Positions 54,643 to 63,350 of a DNA stretch of 64,000 nt are shown here, one piece after another. Under the pieces are notes generated by a model. That model made no database searches. It had not been told where the DNA came from and worked only from the letters and a program-made list of their open reading frames with translations. The position numbers were made by a program, and so were the translations under genes. Numbering within the stretch: the stretch's first letter is position 1; each line of letters begins with the position of its first letter. Source of the DNA: Pedobacter xixiisoli (GTDB lineage Bacteria; Bacteroidota; Bacteroidia; Sphingobacteriales; Sphingobacteriaceae); NCBI RefSeq assembly GCF_900215335.1, contig NZ_OCMT01000001.1, forward strand, positions 806,001-870,000, written 5' to 3'.

Positions 54643-54750
54643 ATGCCGACACAAAATAACATCGTTCAGGTTTCATCACTAAGTAAAAAAGATACGCTTA
54701 TTTCTATTTCACTGATAGGAGTGCTGTTTTTTATATTCGGTTTAATATGA
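54643..54750 (+). pseudogene. 5' remnant of a GlcNAc/sugar MFS permease (nagP-like)
   Basis: ATG 54643 opens 35 codons (MPTQNNIVQVSSLSKKDTLI...) ending SLIGVLFFIFGLI and then TGA. This is the cytoplasmic tail and start of the first membrane helix of a fucose-permease-type sugar transporter, whose members typically read IGVLFFIFGFVTW here. Everything after this point is replaced by the end of nagA. A functional transporter is excluded. Confidence 0.8.
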
Positions 54751-54953
54751 TGGCGTTGGCCGATGTTCCATTGTTGGATGCTGTTAAAATGGCTAGTGCT
54801 ACGCCTGCTAAAATCTTGAATATTCAGGATAGGAAGGGGGAGTTGGTGAAAGGTAAAGATGCCGATATCGTAATTTTTGATGATGAGATAAATATAGATA
54901 CCACTATGGTTAAAGGGAACGTGGTTTATAGTAAGGATAAGATAAAAATTTAA
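54744..54953 (+). pseudogene. 3' remnant of nagA (GlcNAc-6-phosphate deacetylase)
   Basis: The frame NMMALADVPLLDAVKMASAT, then PAKILNIQDRKGELVKGKDADIVIFDDE, is the typical C-terminal part of NagA-type amidohydrolases. The metal-binding and catalytic parts, which come earlier in the protein, are absent. The junction with the permease remnant lies at about 54741-54750, where the two frames overlap. This indicates one deletion that removed the rest of the permease and most of nagA. A 67-residue product starting at 54747 could not be catalytic. Confidence 0.85.
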
Positions 54954-54957
54954 GGGG

Positions 54958-55043
54958 AACCACTAAGACACGAAGAACACAAAGTAAAGCTTATTATTGA
55001 AGATGCTAGATTAAATCTTTGTGCCCTTGGTGCCTTGGTGGTT
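54958..55043. repeat. 27-base imperfect inverted repeat
   Basis: Bases 54958-54984 (AACCACTAAGACACGAAG...) and 55017-55043 (CTTTGTGCCCTTGGTGCC...) are complementary at 22 of 27 positions, separated by 32 bases. The arms would make a long hairpin just after the nagA remnant. Similar CTTTGTG..TTGGTGGTTAA sequences are, as far as I recall, widespread in intergenic DNA of environmental bacteria, so it may be a small dispersed element as well as a terminator. Confidence 0.7.
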
Positions 55044-55056
55044 AATTATAACGAGT

Positions 55057-55698
55057 GTGAGAAGATTAGAGATACCTTTTTTAGATACAGATGGAGTGGA
55101 GGAAGTTGTACAAATCAGCCAGTTAATGGATGCTTTGGAAACTACACCTATTGATTGTAATCCTTGGCCTGCTTATCAGGCAAATGCCGATGCAAAGTTT
55201 TCGATGGCACATAACGGTCAATCTATATTATTGAAATATGTGATTGCCGAAAAATATCTTTTAGCTAATGAAGTAACCAATGGAAATATTCATAATGATA
55301 GCTGTGTAGAGCTTTTTATTGCTTTTGATGATAATGGATATTATAATTTAGAATTCAATTGCTTAGGTTTTACAAAGATAGGTTACGGAACGGGAAGGCA
55401 CGGACGTAGATTACTGCCCATCGACGTGATTAAGCAGTTGAGTTTTTCTTCTAAGATTAACTCCAATAGTACCATTAATAGCAATATAGGTTTCGATTGG
55501 GAAATTATGTTGGTAATACCTAAAGCGATTTTTGTCAAACATCAAATTACTTCTTTTAACAACCTAAAAGCAAAAGGTAATTTCTACAAATGTGGCGATG
55601 GTTTACCGCAACCTCATTTCTTAACCTGGAACATGATAGAAGCAGACAAGCCAGACTTCCACAGGAAAGATTTTTTTGGGGAGCTAGCATTTAGCTAG
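55057..55698 (+). CDS. CBM9-like carbohydrate-binding protein
   Basis: About 213 residues. A GTG at 55057 (reads RRLEIPFLDTDG next) is the likely start; the open frame extends to 55021 but runs into the inverted repeat. The body has the family-9 binding-module pattern: CVELFIAFDDNGYYNLEFNC, FDWEIMLVIPKAIF, and the closing GNFYKCGDGLPQPHFLTWN with PDFHRKDFFGELAFS. No signal peptide is visible with this start, which is odd for a glycan-binding protein. Either it is cytoplasmic or its true 5' end was altered when the nearby deletion or repeat arose. Confidence 0.75.
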   Translation: MRRLEIPFLDTDGVEEVVQISQLMDALETTPIDCNPWPAYQANADAKFSMAHNGQSILLKYVIAEKYLLANEVTNGNIHNDSCVELFIAFDDNGYYNLEFNCLGFTKIGYGTGRHGRRLLPIDVIKQLSFSSKINSNSTINSNIGFDWEIMLVIPKAIFVKHQITSFNNLKAKGNFYKCGDGLPQPHFLTWNMIEADKPDFHRKDFFGELAFS

Positions 55699-55707
55699 TT
55701 GCTAAAC

Positions 55708-55745
55708 AAAAAAATCCCGCTAACAAAGCGTCAACGGGATTTTTT
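55708..55745. terminator. Bidirectional terminator
   Basis: AAAAAAATCCCG (55708-55719) pairs with CGGGATTTTTT (55735-55745) around a 15-base loop. It has T runs on both strands and lies between the convergent CBM9-like and GH20 genes. Confidence 0.85.
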
Positions 55746-55762
55746 ATAGCAGTTGCTTTGGT

Positions 55763-58288
55763 TTATTTAATGACATTCACAGTTCTACCACCTCTTCCTT
55801 CATTATTAAATACCCTTAATCTAATGTTATTTTGGTATGGAATTGCCGAAGTGTATTTCGGGCTTTTTGTGCTTGGAGTTGAACCATCAACAGTGTAATG
55901 GATGGTTAAATCTGGATATAGTACATTAGCTTCTACTTTATTGTTAGCTACCACATATCCCGCAGTTGGAATTCTATATTTAAATCCGCCAGCGTAATAA
56001 TTTAGCCTAGGAAATTCATTTCTACCAATTCTGTTTACAAAGCTAGACCAGTCTTTCTGATAAAGTGTTTTGCTTTTTGTTAGGTCATTCTCTGTAGTCC
56101 AAGCTGGATCTGCTGCCCAAGCACGTTCTGCTAATCCCATTATTTTTGGTAAAAACAAGTATTCAAAACGTTTCTTACTATATAAAACTTCGCTCCATAA
56201 AGGCGCTTGTACACCAATAATATTCGCTTTGGCATTATCATTAAGTTTATCCATCGCATCATAATAACCTTCTGGTAATGGATTACCATATTGGTCTTCA
56301 GTTTGATTCTTGTAGTAATTGAAAGGAATGAAATTGAATGGTTTATCTACATCTACATAACCGCCCCAATACTGACCAATTTCATTGTAGTCTTTATTGT
56401 AAGATAAATCTAAATACATATTGGTTACATTGGTTAATACCACTTTGTAGCCTGCATTGGCTAATTTGTAAGCTAAATCTTCGTTTCCTTTTAGGTTGTT
56501 CCAAACATCAGTATGGAAGTTCTCATTAATAAAGCGAGTATCTAACACCATTTGTTTTTTGCCATTTACCAATTGCTTTTTCAAACCAATTTCTTCCCAT
56601 CCCGATAGGTAAAGATTTTTAGCCTTGAGCAAAGCACTTACCTTGGCGAAATAATAGTGCCACAGCTCATCTACATTTTCAATTGACTTGTCTTTTTCCA
56701 ATAAAGCCTTAACTGCAGGAGATTTCTCCCAAACACCGTTCGGGACTTCATCGCCACCAAAATGGATGCTTTGCAATGGCGCACCAGCGGCTTTGTACAT
56801 TACCACTGTTTCATCGATTATTTTGCCAATGAAATTATAAACAGAAGGTAGTGCAGGGTTTATGACGTTATCATTAAAGCCCTGTACCGAGCGATAAACA
56901 GATTGGTCTTCTAAATCTCTCAATAAATATTGCTTGGCTTCTTCAGGTTTTCCAGCGGTGATTAGTCGTTTGTAGCGGGCATCCATTGCTTTAATGGCAG
57001 CTCTGGCATGTCCTGGCGTTTCGTACTCGGGAATAACTTTGATATGTCTGGCATTGGCATATTTAAGTATTTCAATAAAATCAGCCTTGCTCAAATGACC
57101 ACTTCCAGAAGTATTGTTTACCGACGGACCAGAACCGTAAGATGGAAATAAATGTGCATCTTCTGTTAAAGTATGACCTCTTCTGCCACCAACTTGGGTA
57201 AGTTCTGGTAAGCCTTCAATTTCAATTCTCCAACCTTCATCATCATTAAAATGTAAATGAAAAACATTGATTTTATACAGTGAAAGTACATCTAACACTT
57301 TTAGAATTTGAGCCTTAGTCTGGAAGTTTCGGGAAATATCCATCATAAACGCACGATGCGGAAAACGTGGTGCATCCTTAATTTTCCAATTGGCAATAGT
57401 GATATTGTTTTGTTTGGCTTTCCAAGATTTGGAAGGCAGTAGATTTTTTAAAGACTGAATGCCATAAAATGCTCCAGCAGGTTTTGATGCGGAAATGCTA
57501 ATTCCAGAAGCTGTGATTTCTAGCTCATAGGCTTCTGCCACTAATCCAGCCTTTTCCTTTAGCGTAATGCTGTTTTGCGAAACAGATGATACAATTTGTG
57601 GTGCTTGAACTAACACTTTACCTAGTTCAATTTTTAGTAATTCTGCTTCTTTGGTAAATGCAGCGTTACTTACAATTTTGGTGTTTCCATTTAGCGAAAA
57701 GCTTCCATTTGTTTTTTCAAAGCTTACTGGACTAGGTATAAAAGGAGGGATGTTGTTTTCACCCACTTTCACTATCGCCTTATTTTGCTCGAAAATTTGA
57801 TTAGCTATAGCTTTTTCCTGCGCACTATAATCAACTTTAGATACGCTTTTTACTGATAGTGCTACTGGTTTTGATGACTGATTGTCATAAACGATGTAAA
57901 AACCTTCTGAATAATCCGTAATGTTTTTTAAGTTTCTTGAAAGGATTTTTATACTGACCGATTTTTTAGGTGCAATGCCTTTGAAGTTTTTACCAGGACT
58001 AACGGTAAATAAATCTCCGTTAAGATGGCTGATTTTCAAAGTTAACGAATCTGCACCAGCGTTACGAGGATTTCCAGAATTGAAATATATTTTCCAACCC
58101 GAAGCAGGAAATGAGGTAGTAGATGGGTTCGTTAAAACTAATTCAGAAAGTGTATTTCCAGTATTTTTATGGTTTGCCTCTACGATAATCCAAGTTAAGT
58201 TTATCTTTTGTGGTACAACCTTTTTCTGCGCATAAGCTTGAGCCGCAATTAGCAACAAACATAGACTTGTCAATAGTTTTTGTTTCAT
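55763..58288 (-). CDS. GH20 beta-N-acetylhexosaminidase, chitobiase type
   Basis: An 841-residue exported enzyme with signal peptide MKQKLLTSLCLLLIAAQAYAQ. Domains in order: N-terminal carbohydrate-binding CHB_HEX (about 25-160, with ASGWKIYFNSG), GH20b (about 180-300, PPFIPSPVSFEK to FYGIQSLKNLL), and the GH20 barrel from HRAFMMDISRNF with the catalytic pair in HFGGDEVPNGVW (Asp513, Glu514). A C-terminal CHB_HEX_C-like domain follows (IHYTVDGSTPS, LRVFNNEGRGGRT). It should split chitobiose and longer oligomers to GlcNAc. nagX lies 26 bases upstream on the same strand, so it probably shares the operator O3-controlled transcript. Confidence 0.94.
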   Translation of the reverse strand: MKQKLLTSLCLLLIAAQAYAQKKVVPQKINLTWIIVEANHKNTGNTLSELVLTNPSTTSFPASGWKIYFNSGNPRNAGADSLTLKISHLNGDLFTVSPGKNFKGIAPKKSVSIKILSRNLKNITDYSEGFYIVYDNQSSKPVALSVKSVSKVDYSAQEKAIANQIFEQNKAIVKVGENNIPPFIPSPVSFEKTNGSFSLNGNTKIVSNAAFTKEAELLKIELGKVLVQAPQIVSSVSQNSITLKEKAGLVAEAYELEITASGISISASKPAGAFYGIQSLKNLLPSKSWKAKQNNITIANWKIKDAPRFPHRAFMMDISRNFQTKAQILKVLDVLSLYKINVFHLHFNDDEGWRIEIEGLPELTQVGGRRGHTLTEDAHLFPSYGSGPSVNNTSGSGHLSKADFIEILKYANARHIKVIPEYETPGHARAAIKAMDARYKRLITAGKPEEAKQYLLRDLEDQSVYRSVQGFNDNVINPALPSVYNFIGKIIDETVVMYKAAGAPLQSIHFGGDEVPNGVWEKSPAVKALLEKDKSIENVDELWHYYFAKVSALLKAKNLYLSGWEEIGLKKQLVNGKKQMVLDTRFINENFHTDVWNNLKGNEDLAYKLANAGYKVVLTNVTNMYLDLSYNKDYNEIGQYWGGYVDVDKPFNFIPFNYYKNQTEDQYGNPLPEGYYDAMDKLNDNAKANIIGVQAPLWSEVLYSKKRFEYLFLPKIMGLAERAWAADPAWTTENDLTKSKTLYQKDWSSFVNRIGRNEFPRLNYYAGGFKYRIPTAGYVVANNKVEANVLYPDLTIHYTVDGSTPSTKSPKYTSAIPYQNNIRLRVFNNEGRGGRTVNVIK

Positions 58289-58314
58289 GGGTTTTATATT
58301 TAGTTCGGTTAATT

Positions 58315-59448
58315 TTAGACTTTAACGTAGATTTTTTTCTTATCAAGGATTAACCCTATAACCCAGAGCAACAGCATATAAAGTACTGCAAATACTAGAG
58401 AAGCATTTTTATCTGCCAACCAACTAGTTAAACCGTTTTTATAAAATAGGGAAGGTAAAGAAGAACCGTCAATTTTAATGAGGTACAAGAGCTTCATAAT
58501 TACCCAAGCTAGAATATAGATAAACAGTGCATTTTTACCAAAAACCTCAAAAAAGTACGTCCATTTTTTGAAATTAAATACATCTATCAATGCAATTAAT
58601 AAGCCTGTGATTACTAAATCCCAACCTAAAGAAAATAATACATAAGAGCTGGTCCAAATGGGTTTGTTAATAGGGAGGCTGTAGTTCCACACAAGACCTA
58701 TTACTAAAAAGGTGATACCTACACCCATCAAGCGATAAACAGCGGTAGTATTATTTCCTTGTTTTTGCAGATATCTACCAGTGAGGTAACCAATTAATAC
58801 ATTTACGATGGCAGGAAAAGTGCTTAATAACCCCTCCGGGTCAAAAGCGACACCAAAGCCTTGGTATAAATTCTTGCTATTGAATAGGAAATCATCTAAA
58901 GCTTTGGATGCATTTCCTTCTAAACCGTAAGGGTTGCCCGGCTGACCAAAATAGCATAAGATACCCCAGTAAGCAAGTGACATGGCTGCACTTATAACTG
59001 CAATGGTTGTTGTTTTTCTAAAAAAATAGATGATTAAGCTTCCAAAGAAATAACACAAAGCTATACGCTGTAAAACCCCGAATATCCTTACTTCTAAAAA
59101 GTTTTTTAGTGAAACACTGCCATCTTCGCCAAATACTATAAATGGAAAGAGATTGAGTAGTAATCCGATGATAAATATAATGAGCGCCCGTTTAGCTATT
59201 TTTTTAAAGAAATCTCCGAAAGAAACATCTTCTAATTTTTTTAAACTAAAGCTCAAAGCGTTTCCCACCACAAAAAGAAAGGTAGGGAATACAAGGTCTG
59301 TTAAGGTAAAACCATGCCATTCTGCGTGTTTAAATGGTGTGTAGATGTTACCCCAATCGCCAGGGGTATTGACTACGATCATTAAAGCAACGGTTAATCC
59401 TCGTAAAACATCTAAGGATAAATACCTTTGCGAAATTGTCTTCTTCAT
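58315..59448 (-). CDS. nagX: NagX-like multi-pass membrane protein (HGSNAT/DUF5009 family), copy 1
   Basis: A 377-residue protein with about ten membrane helices. It begins with the family block RYLSLDVLRGLTVALMIVVNTPGDW and FPTFLFVVGNALSFSL, resembling bacterial relatives of heparan-alpha-glucosaminide N-acetyltransferase. NagX-type genes recur in GlcNAc-utilisation operons; the precise activity (acyl transfer or sugar transport) is not settled as far as I know. It runs divergently from nagB across operator O3 and precedes the chitobiase gene. A homologue lies at 60416-61555. Minus-strand TATTTTTG at 59525-59532 is a perfect -7 match for this gene. Confidence 0.88.
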   Translation of the reverse strand: MKKTISQRYLSLDVLRGLTVALMIVVNTPGDWGNIYTPFKHAEWHGFTLTDLVFPTFLFVVGNALSFSLKKLEDVSFGDFFKKIAKRALIIFIIGLLLNLFPFIVFGEDGSVSLKNFLEVRIFGVLQRIALCYFFGSLIIYFFRKTTTIAVISAAMSLAYWGILCYFGQPGNPYGLEGNASKALDDFLFNSKNLYQGFGVAFDPEGLLSTFPAIVNVLIGYLTGRYLQKQGNNTTAVYRLMGVGITFLVIGLVWNYSLPINKPIWTSSYVLFSLGWDLVITGLLIALIDVFNFKKWTYFFEVFGKNALFIYILAWVIMKLLYLIKIDGSSLPSLFYKNGLTSWLADKNASLVFAVLYMLLLWVIGLILDKKKIYVKV

Positions 59449-59539
59449 AATTTTATAGAGTTCAGGTTTGAAGCATCATATGATTGCTCCTTAAATTTAT
59501 TTGGTTTTTGAAAAATGGGTTAAACAAAAATATAAATTT

Positions 59540-59557
59540 TTCGTTAACGTACACGAA
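59540..59557 (-). promoter_or_regulatory. Operator-like site O3 in the nagX/nagB divergent region
   Basis: Read on the minus strand it is TTCGTGTACGTTAACGAA, a near-perfect palindrome that extends with A/T runs to 59537-59560. It lies about 90 bases from each of the divergent genes and directly beside the nagX -7 element. One bound regulator could control both directions. Confidence 0.75.
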
Positions 59558-59643
59558 AAATATTACTTTAGCGGAAATATTAGTTGAACGCGGTGGAAAA
59601 AGCCTCTTTCAATTATGTTAACTAACCAACCTAATAAATTAAG

Positions 59644-60405
59644 ATGACAAACCCTGTTCAAACCAAACTAGATGTAAGAATTTACGAAGACAGAAAAAGC
59701 ATGGGAGCGGCTGCTTCAGAGAAATTCGCTAAAGAAATAACAGCTCTTTTAAAAACCAAGGATGAAATTAACGTAGTATTTGCCGCAGCACCTTCACAAA
59801 ACGAATTTTTAGCAGCACTAGATTATGAAAACCTAGATTGGAGCCGTGTAAACGCTTTCCACATGGATGAATATATTGGCTTAGCTGCCGATGCCACACA
59901 AGGTTTCGGTAATTTCTTGAAGCACCGACTATTTGATAAGTTCAATTTTAAATCTGTAAACTATTTAAACGGTAATGCCGCTGATATTGCTGTGGAATGC
60001 GAAAGGTACACAGCATTATTAACTCAAAACAAAGTTGATGTGGTGTGCATGGGCATAGGAGAGAATGGACATTTGGCTTTTAACGATCCTCCTGTAGCAG
60101 ATTTTGAAGATAAGTATACTGTAAAAATAGTAGAATTAGATGAGGTTTGTAGACAACAGCAAGTAAACGATGGTTGTTTTGTGGCTTTGGATGAAGTGCC
60201 GACGGAAGCGTTGACCTTGACCATTCCGGCATTATTAAGTGCTACGTATATTAATTGTGTAGTTCCTGGACCGACTAAAGCTGAAGCCGTAAATCATACT
60301 TTAAACAGTGAAATAAGTACAGAAAACCCAGCGACGATATTAAGAACACATTCAAATGCGGTACTATTTTTAGATAAGGATAGCAGTAAGTTGTTAAATT
60401 CATAG
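59644..60405 (+). CDS. nagB: Glucosamine-6-phosphate deaminase/isomerase, NagB family
   Basis: A 253-residue cytoplasmic enzyme predicted to convert GlcN-6-P to fructose-6-P and ammonia, feeding GlcNAc carbon into glycolysis. Family blocks are VNAFHMDEYIGL (Asp75 in the position of the E. coli catalytic Asp72), CMGIGENGHLAFNDPP, and a late VPTEALTLTIPALLSA. The E. coli ring-opening triad Asp141-His143-Glu148 reads Asn141-His143-Asp148 here, so the enzyme belongs to a variant subgroup whose rate or substrate may differ. It is followed after ten bases by the second nagX-like gene. Confidence 0.88.
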   Translation: MTNPVQTKLDVRIYEDRKSMGAAASEKFAKEITALLKTKDEINVVFAAAPSQNEFLAALDYENLDWSRVNAFHMDEYIGLAADATQGFGNFLKHRLFDKFNFKSVNYLNGNAADIAVECERYTALLTQNKVDVVCMGIGENGHLAFNDPPVADFEDKYTVKIVELDEVCRQQQVNDGCFVALDEVPTEALTLTIPALLSATYINCVVPGPTKAEAVNHTLNSEISTENPATILRTHSNAVLFLDKDSSKLLNS

Positions 60406-60415
60406 TTTTAAAAAT

Positions 60416-61555
60416 ATGGCCGAGCAAACTTTAAATCCAATGCAGAACAGGTACCTATCTTTAGACGTATTGAGGGGATTAACCGTGGCACTGATGATCG
60501 TAGTAAATACTCCTGGTGACTGGAGCAATATCTACGCACCTTTAAAACATTCCGATTGGCACGGCTTTACATCTACTGATTGGGTTTTTCCAACTTTTTT
60601 GTTCGTGGTAGGTAATGCCCTAAGTTTTAGCATAAATAAAATGGGGCAAATGAGTGCTTCGCGATTTCTTTCGAAGGTTTTCAAAAGAACATCGATCATC
60701 TTTTTGATTGGTTTGTTCCTCAACGGTTTTCCCTTTTTTCATTACGAGGAAGATAAAATCGTGTTCAATAATTTATTGGATATTAGACTTTGGGGAGTGC
60801 TGCAACGTATTGCTGTATGTTATTGCTTGGCTAGTTTAATGGTTTATTTCTTCAAAAAAACTACAGTAGTTGTTTCAAGTATTGCTATTCTTTTTGGTTA
60901 CTGGGCTATATTGTATTTCTTCGGGGACCAACCCGATCCTTACAGTTTGGAAGGAAATGCCATAGGAAAGGTAGATTTAGCTTATCTGCCAGCTAAAAAT
61001 ATCTACAAGCATTATCCAATCCCTTTTGACCCACTTGGTCTGTTAAGTACATTACCTGCTATTGTTAATGTAATCGCTGGATATTTTACAGGATTATTTA
61101 TTCAGAAGAATGGTAATAACTTATCTTCCGTATGGAGATTAACTATTGCGGGCGTAGCTATAGTATTCATTTCCATGTTATGGGATGTCTATTTTCCTAT
61201 AAATAAACCTTTGTGGACGAGCAGTTATGTACTATGTTCCTTAGGTTACGATTTAATAATTATTGCCTTGTTAATGTTATTGATAGAAATTTGGCAAATG
61301 AAAAACTGGGTATATTTCTTTGAAGTGTTTGGTAAAAACCCTTTGTTTATATATGTATTGGCCTGGTTGGTAATTAGTGCTATGGCCGTAATTCGTATCG
61401 ATGGCAAACCGCTAAAAGGAATCGTTTATAAAGCAGGTTTCGCAGATTGGTTAACGCCAATTAATGCCTCGCTTTGGTTTGCTGTTGTCTATATGTTAGC
61501 GATGTGGGTTGTTGGAATAATTCTCGATAAGAAAAAGGTTTACGTTAAAGTGTAA
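60416..61555 (+). CDS. nagX: NagX-like multi-pass membrane protein, copy 2
   Basis: A 379-residue homologue of the protein at 58315-59448, with the same opening (RYLSLDVLRGLTVALMIVVN), the same KNPLFIYVLAWLVI-type late helix and the same C-terminal ILDKKKVYVKV. It is co-transcribed with nagB. Having both copies under one divergent control region suggests duplication with possible division of labour. The activity is as uncertain as for copy 1. Confidence 0.88.
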   Translation: MAEQTLNPMQNRYLSLDVLRGLTVALMIVVNTPGDWSNIYAPLKHSDWHGFTSTDWVFPTFLFVVGNALSFSINKMGQMSASRFLSKVFKRTSIIFLIGLFLNGFPFFHYEEDKIVFNNLLDIRLWGVLQRIAVCYCLASLMVYFFKKTTVVVSSIAILFGYWAILYFFGDQPDPYSLEGNAIGKVDLAYLPAKNIYKHYPIPFDPLGLLSTLPAIVNVIAGYFTGLFIQKNGNNLSSVWRLTIAGVAIVFISMLWDVYFPINKPLWTSSYVLCSLGYDLIIIALLMLLIEIWQMKNWVYFFEVFGKNPLFIYVLAWLVISAMAVIRIDGKPLKGIVYKAGFADWLTPINASLWFAVVYMLAMWVVGIILDKKKVYVKV

Positions 61556-62285
61556 AACGAGCAAAGGCGCAGTATCCACTGGGACAATTGCTACTAACCT
61601 AAACAGACTATTATTTTTAATGGCGATGTTTGTCAGGATTTTTTTAAGAAGGTTGATATGATTATCCCTTTTAGATGATTCTTCTTCGTAAGAGTGATCA
61701 TGTCTACATCCAGTACTCATTAAACTAAGACAAATGAGCATTGCTATTGCTCTAATTGCTTCCATCTATTGAGTTTTAATGCTAAAATTTTAATTGTCTG
61801 CCATACAGATTTATATGTGAGCATAATCAAGAAATGGAAATCTCCTGCATCAATGTTTGCAGGGATCTCGAAGTGCCCGGTTCTTAAAGCTTGATCGGCG
61901 ACCGTTTATTAGGGTATCGATTATTGAGATAGGAAGGTAGTGATTGTACACGAACCTACAGCATCTAGTTGAGTGTTAAGGTAGCCAGGTTTAGGGAATC
62001 GCGATTTCCAAAATATTTGCAGTATCGTTTTATAGACCAACAGATATCACAGCACGATAATTTGTAGGTAAAGGCCTGTCTGATGGTCGGGAGAATGAGA
62101 CCTTTTATTTATTATTAGATAAGTAATCTCAACATCAATTTAAAGGAAACAGTCTGGATTATTACCGATTTAATTTCTTTAAATCATTGGGCTCTAAAGG
62201 TGTGTAAGCTCATTGCCTCATCGAGTGCCTAACTATCTTTATGTAGGAGATTGACAGAAAGTAAAGGCATATCTATCAGTATTTT
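61556..62285. other. Intergenic stretch between convergent genes; possible lipoprotein stub and an operator half-site
   Basis: About 730 bases with no convincing gene. A minus-strand ORF at 61496-61765 begins with a lipoprotein-like MEAIRAIAMLICLSLMSTGC but then overlaps the nagX copy and has no domain. It may be the stub of a lost lipoprotein gene. At 61941-61955 the minus strand carries GTTCGTGTAC, the complete left half of the operator motif, without the right half and far from any start. Confidence 0.4.
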
Positions 62286-63350
62286 TTATGGTGCTGGCGT
62301 ATTGATTTTTCTTCCAACTGCCTGTAATAGGCTATACGTTCCAGTAACATCTTGTGAGAGTTCCCAGATCATTACGCCCCTTATATATTGTGCAGCATAC
62401 TTCGTTTTTGCTTCAATCGCTGTAATGCCGTTATACTTATAGCCATCGTAGTAATCGACGTAGGCCATGCCTGTACCATATTGTGCCAATAGATCCTTAT
62501 AAGCTTTATAGCCCGTACCCACCGTTGGTTTATAGCCGTAAAACGGAACACCTAGTACCAGCTTAGAGGCAGGACAACCTAAGTTTAAGAAATTCTGAAT
62601 GTGTTGTATTGCTGCATCATATGTCGAATGGTTTCCTGTGCCGTTCCATCCATTATCATATGACATAATGTTGATCAGGTCCAAATAGCTATAGGATGAT
62701 GCCGGGATCATCGCATTTACATAGCCTGCTGTGGCCGCTGTTACCAATTTCCCCAAGGGATTAATCTTGTTTCGTAGTGCTGACACGAATGGTGCGTAGT
62801 TTTGCTCGCTTTTGATAGTAGCCAATGTGGTGCCCTCGACATCGATGTCAATGCCATCAAGGTTAAAGTAAGTTACAAAAGCTGCTAGGTTATCGATAAA
62901 ATTTGTACGATGTGCAGTTCGAAATTGAACAGCGATATCACCCGCGTTGGGGTCGGGACTGCCCCCGCCTAATGAGGCCAAAACTTTACGCCCTTCTGCA
63001 TGCGCTTTGGCCACCACGTAATTGATTTCTGACGCATTGAAGTCACTATACAAGGGCTGCCCGCCTGACATCATCGCTCCTGAAGAACTAGGTGCGAAAA
63101 ATGCCAAATTAACGTGGGTTACGATGCTAAAATCGATCGCATTGGTTACGTTAGTGACATTGGCCCATCCTGGAATATACCCGATAACAACCTTGTTCGC
63201 GGGCGTTGCCAGTGCCTGTACAACGCCGTTATTGCTGTTCAAAACTTTAGAGTCTGTTGATATTTTTTCTACCGGAACCTCTAGCTGTTTGCTGCACGAA
63301 AATAATACAAGCAACATTATAGATAGAGATAGGGATTTTAAATGTTTCAT
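62286..63350 (-). CDS. GH18 family chitinase-like lipoprotein
   Basis: A 354-residue lipoprotein from ATG 63350 (MKHLKSLSLSIMLL), lipobox VLFSC; the in-frame start at 63437 would misplace the signal peptide. The GH18 barrel has VVIGYIPGWANVTN, THVNLAFFAP, VLASLGGGSPDP, the intact motif DGIDIDVE (catalytic Glu172), YLDLINIMSYDNGWNG and LVLGVPFYGYKP. It is more distant from the tandem pair at 46662/47648 than they are from each other. Operator-like site O4 lies about 170 bases upstream, linking it to the same regulator. Confidence 0.92.
   Translation of the reverse strand: MKHLKSLSLSIMLLVLFSCSKQLEVPVEKISTDSKVLNSNNGVVQALATPANKVVIGYIPGWANVTNVTNAIDFSIVTHVNLAFFAPSSSGAMMSGGQPLYSDFNASEINYVVAKAHAEGRKVLASLGGGSPDPNAGDIAVQFRTAHRTNFIDNLAAFVTYFNLDGIDIDVEGTTLATIKSEQNYAPFVSALRNKINPLGKLVTAATAGYVNAMIPASSYSYLDLINIMSYDNGWNGTGNHSTYDAAIQHIQNFLNLGCPASKLVLGVPFYGYKPTVGTGYKAYKDLLAQYGTGMAYVDYYDGYKYNGITAIEAKTKYAAQYIRGVMIWELSQDVTGTYSLLQAVGRKINTPAP

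Noticed and set aside
61496..61765. Minus-strand ORF with lipoprotein-like signal
   Set aside because: Only the first 20 residues look lipoprotein-like; the rest overlaps the nagX end antisense. Noted only as a possible stub.
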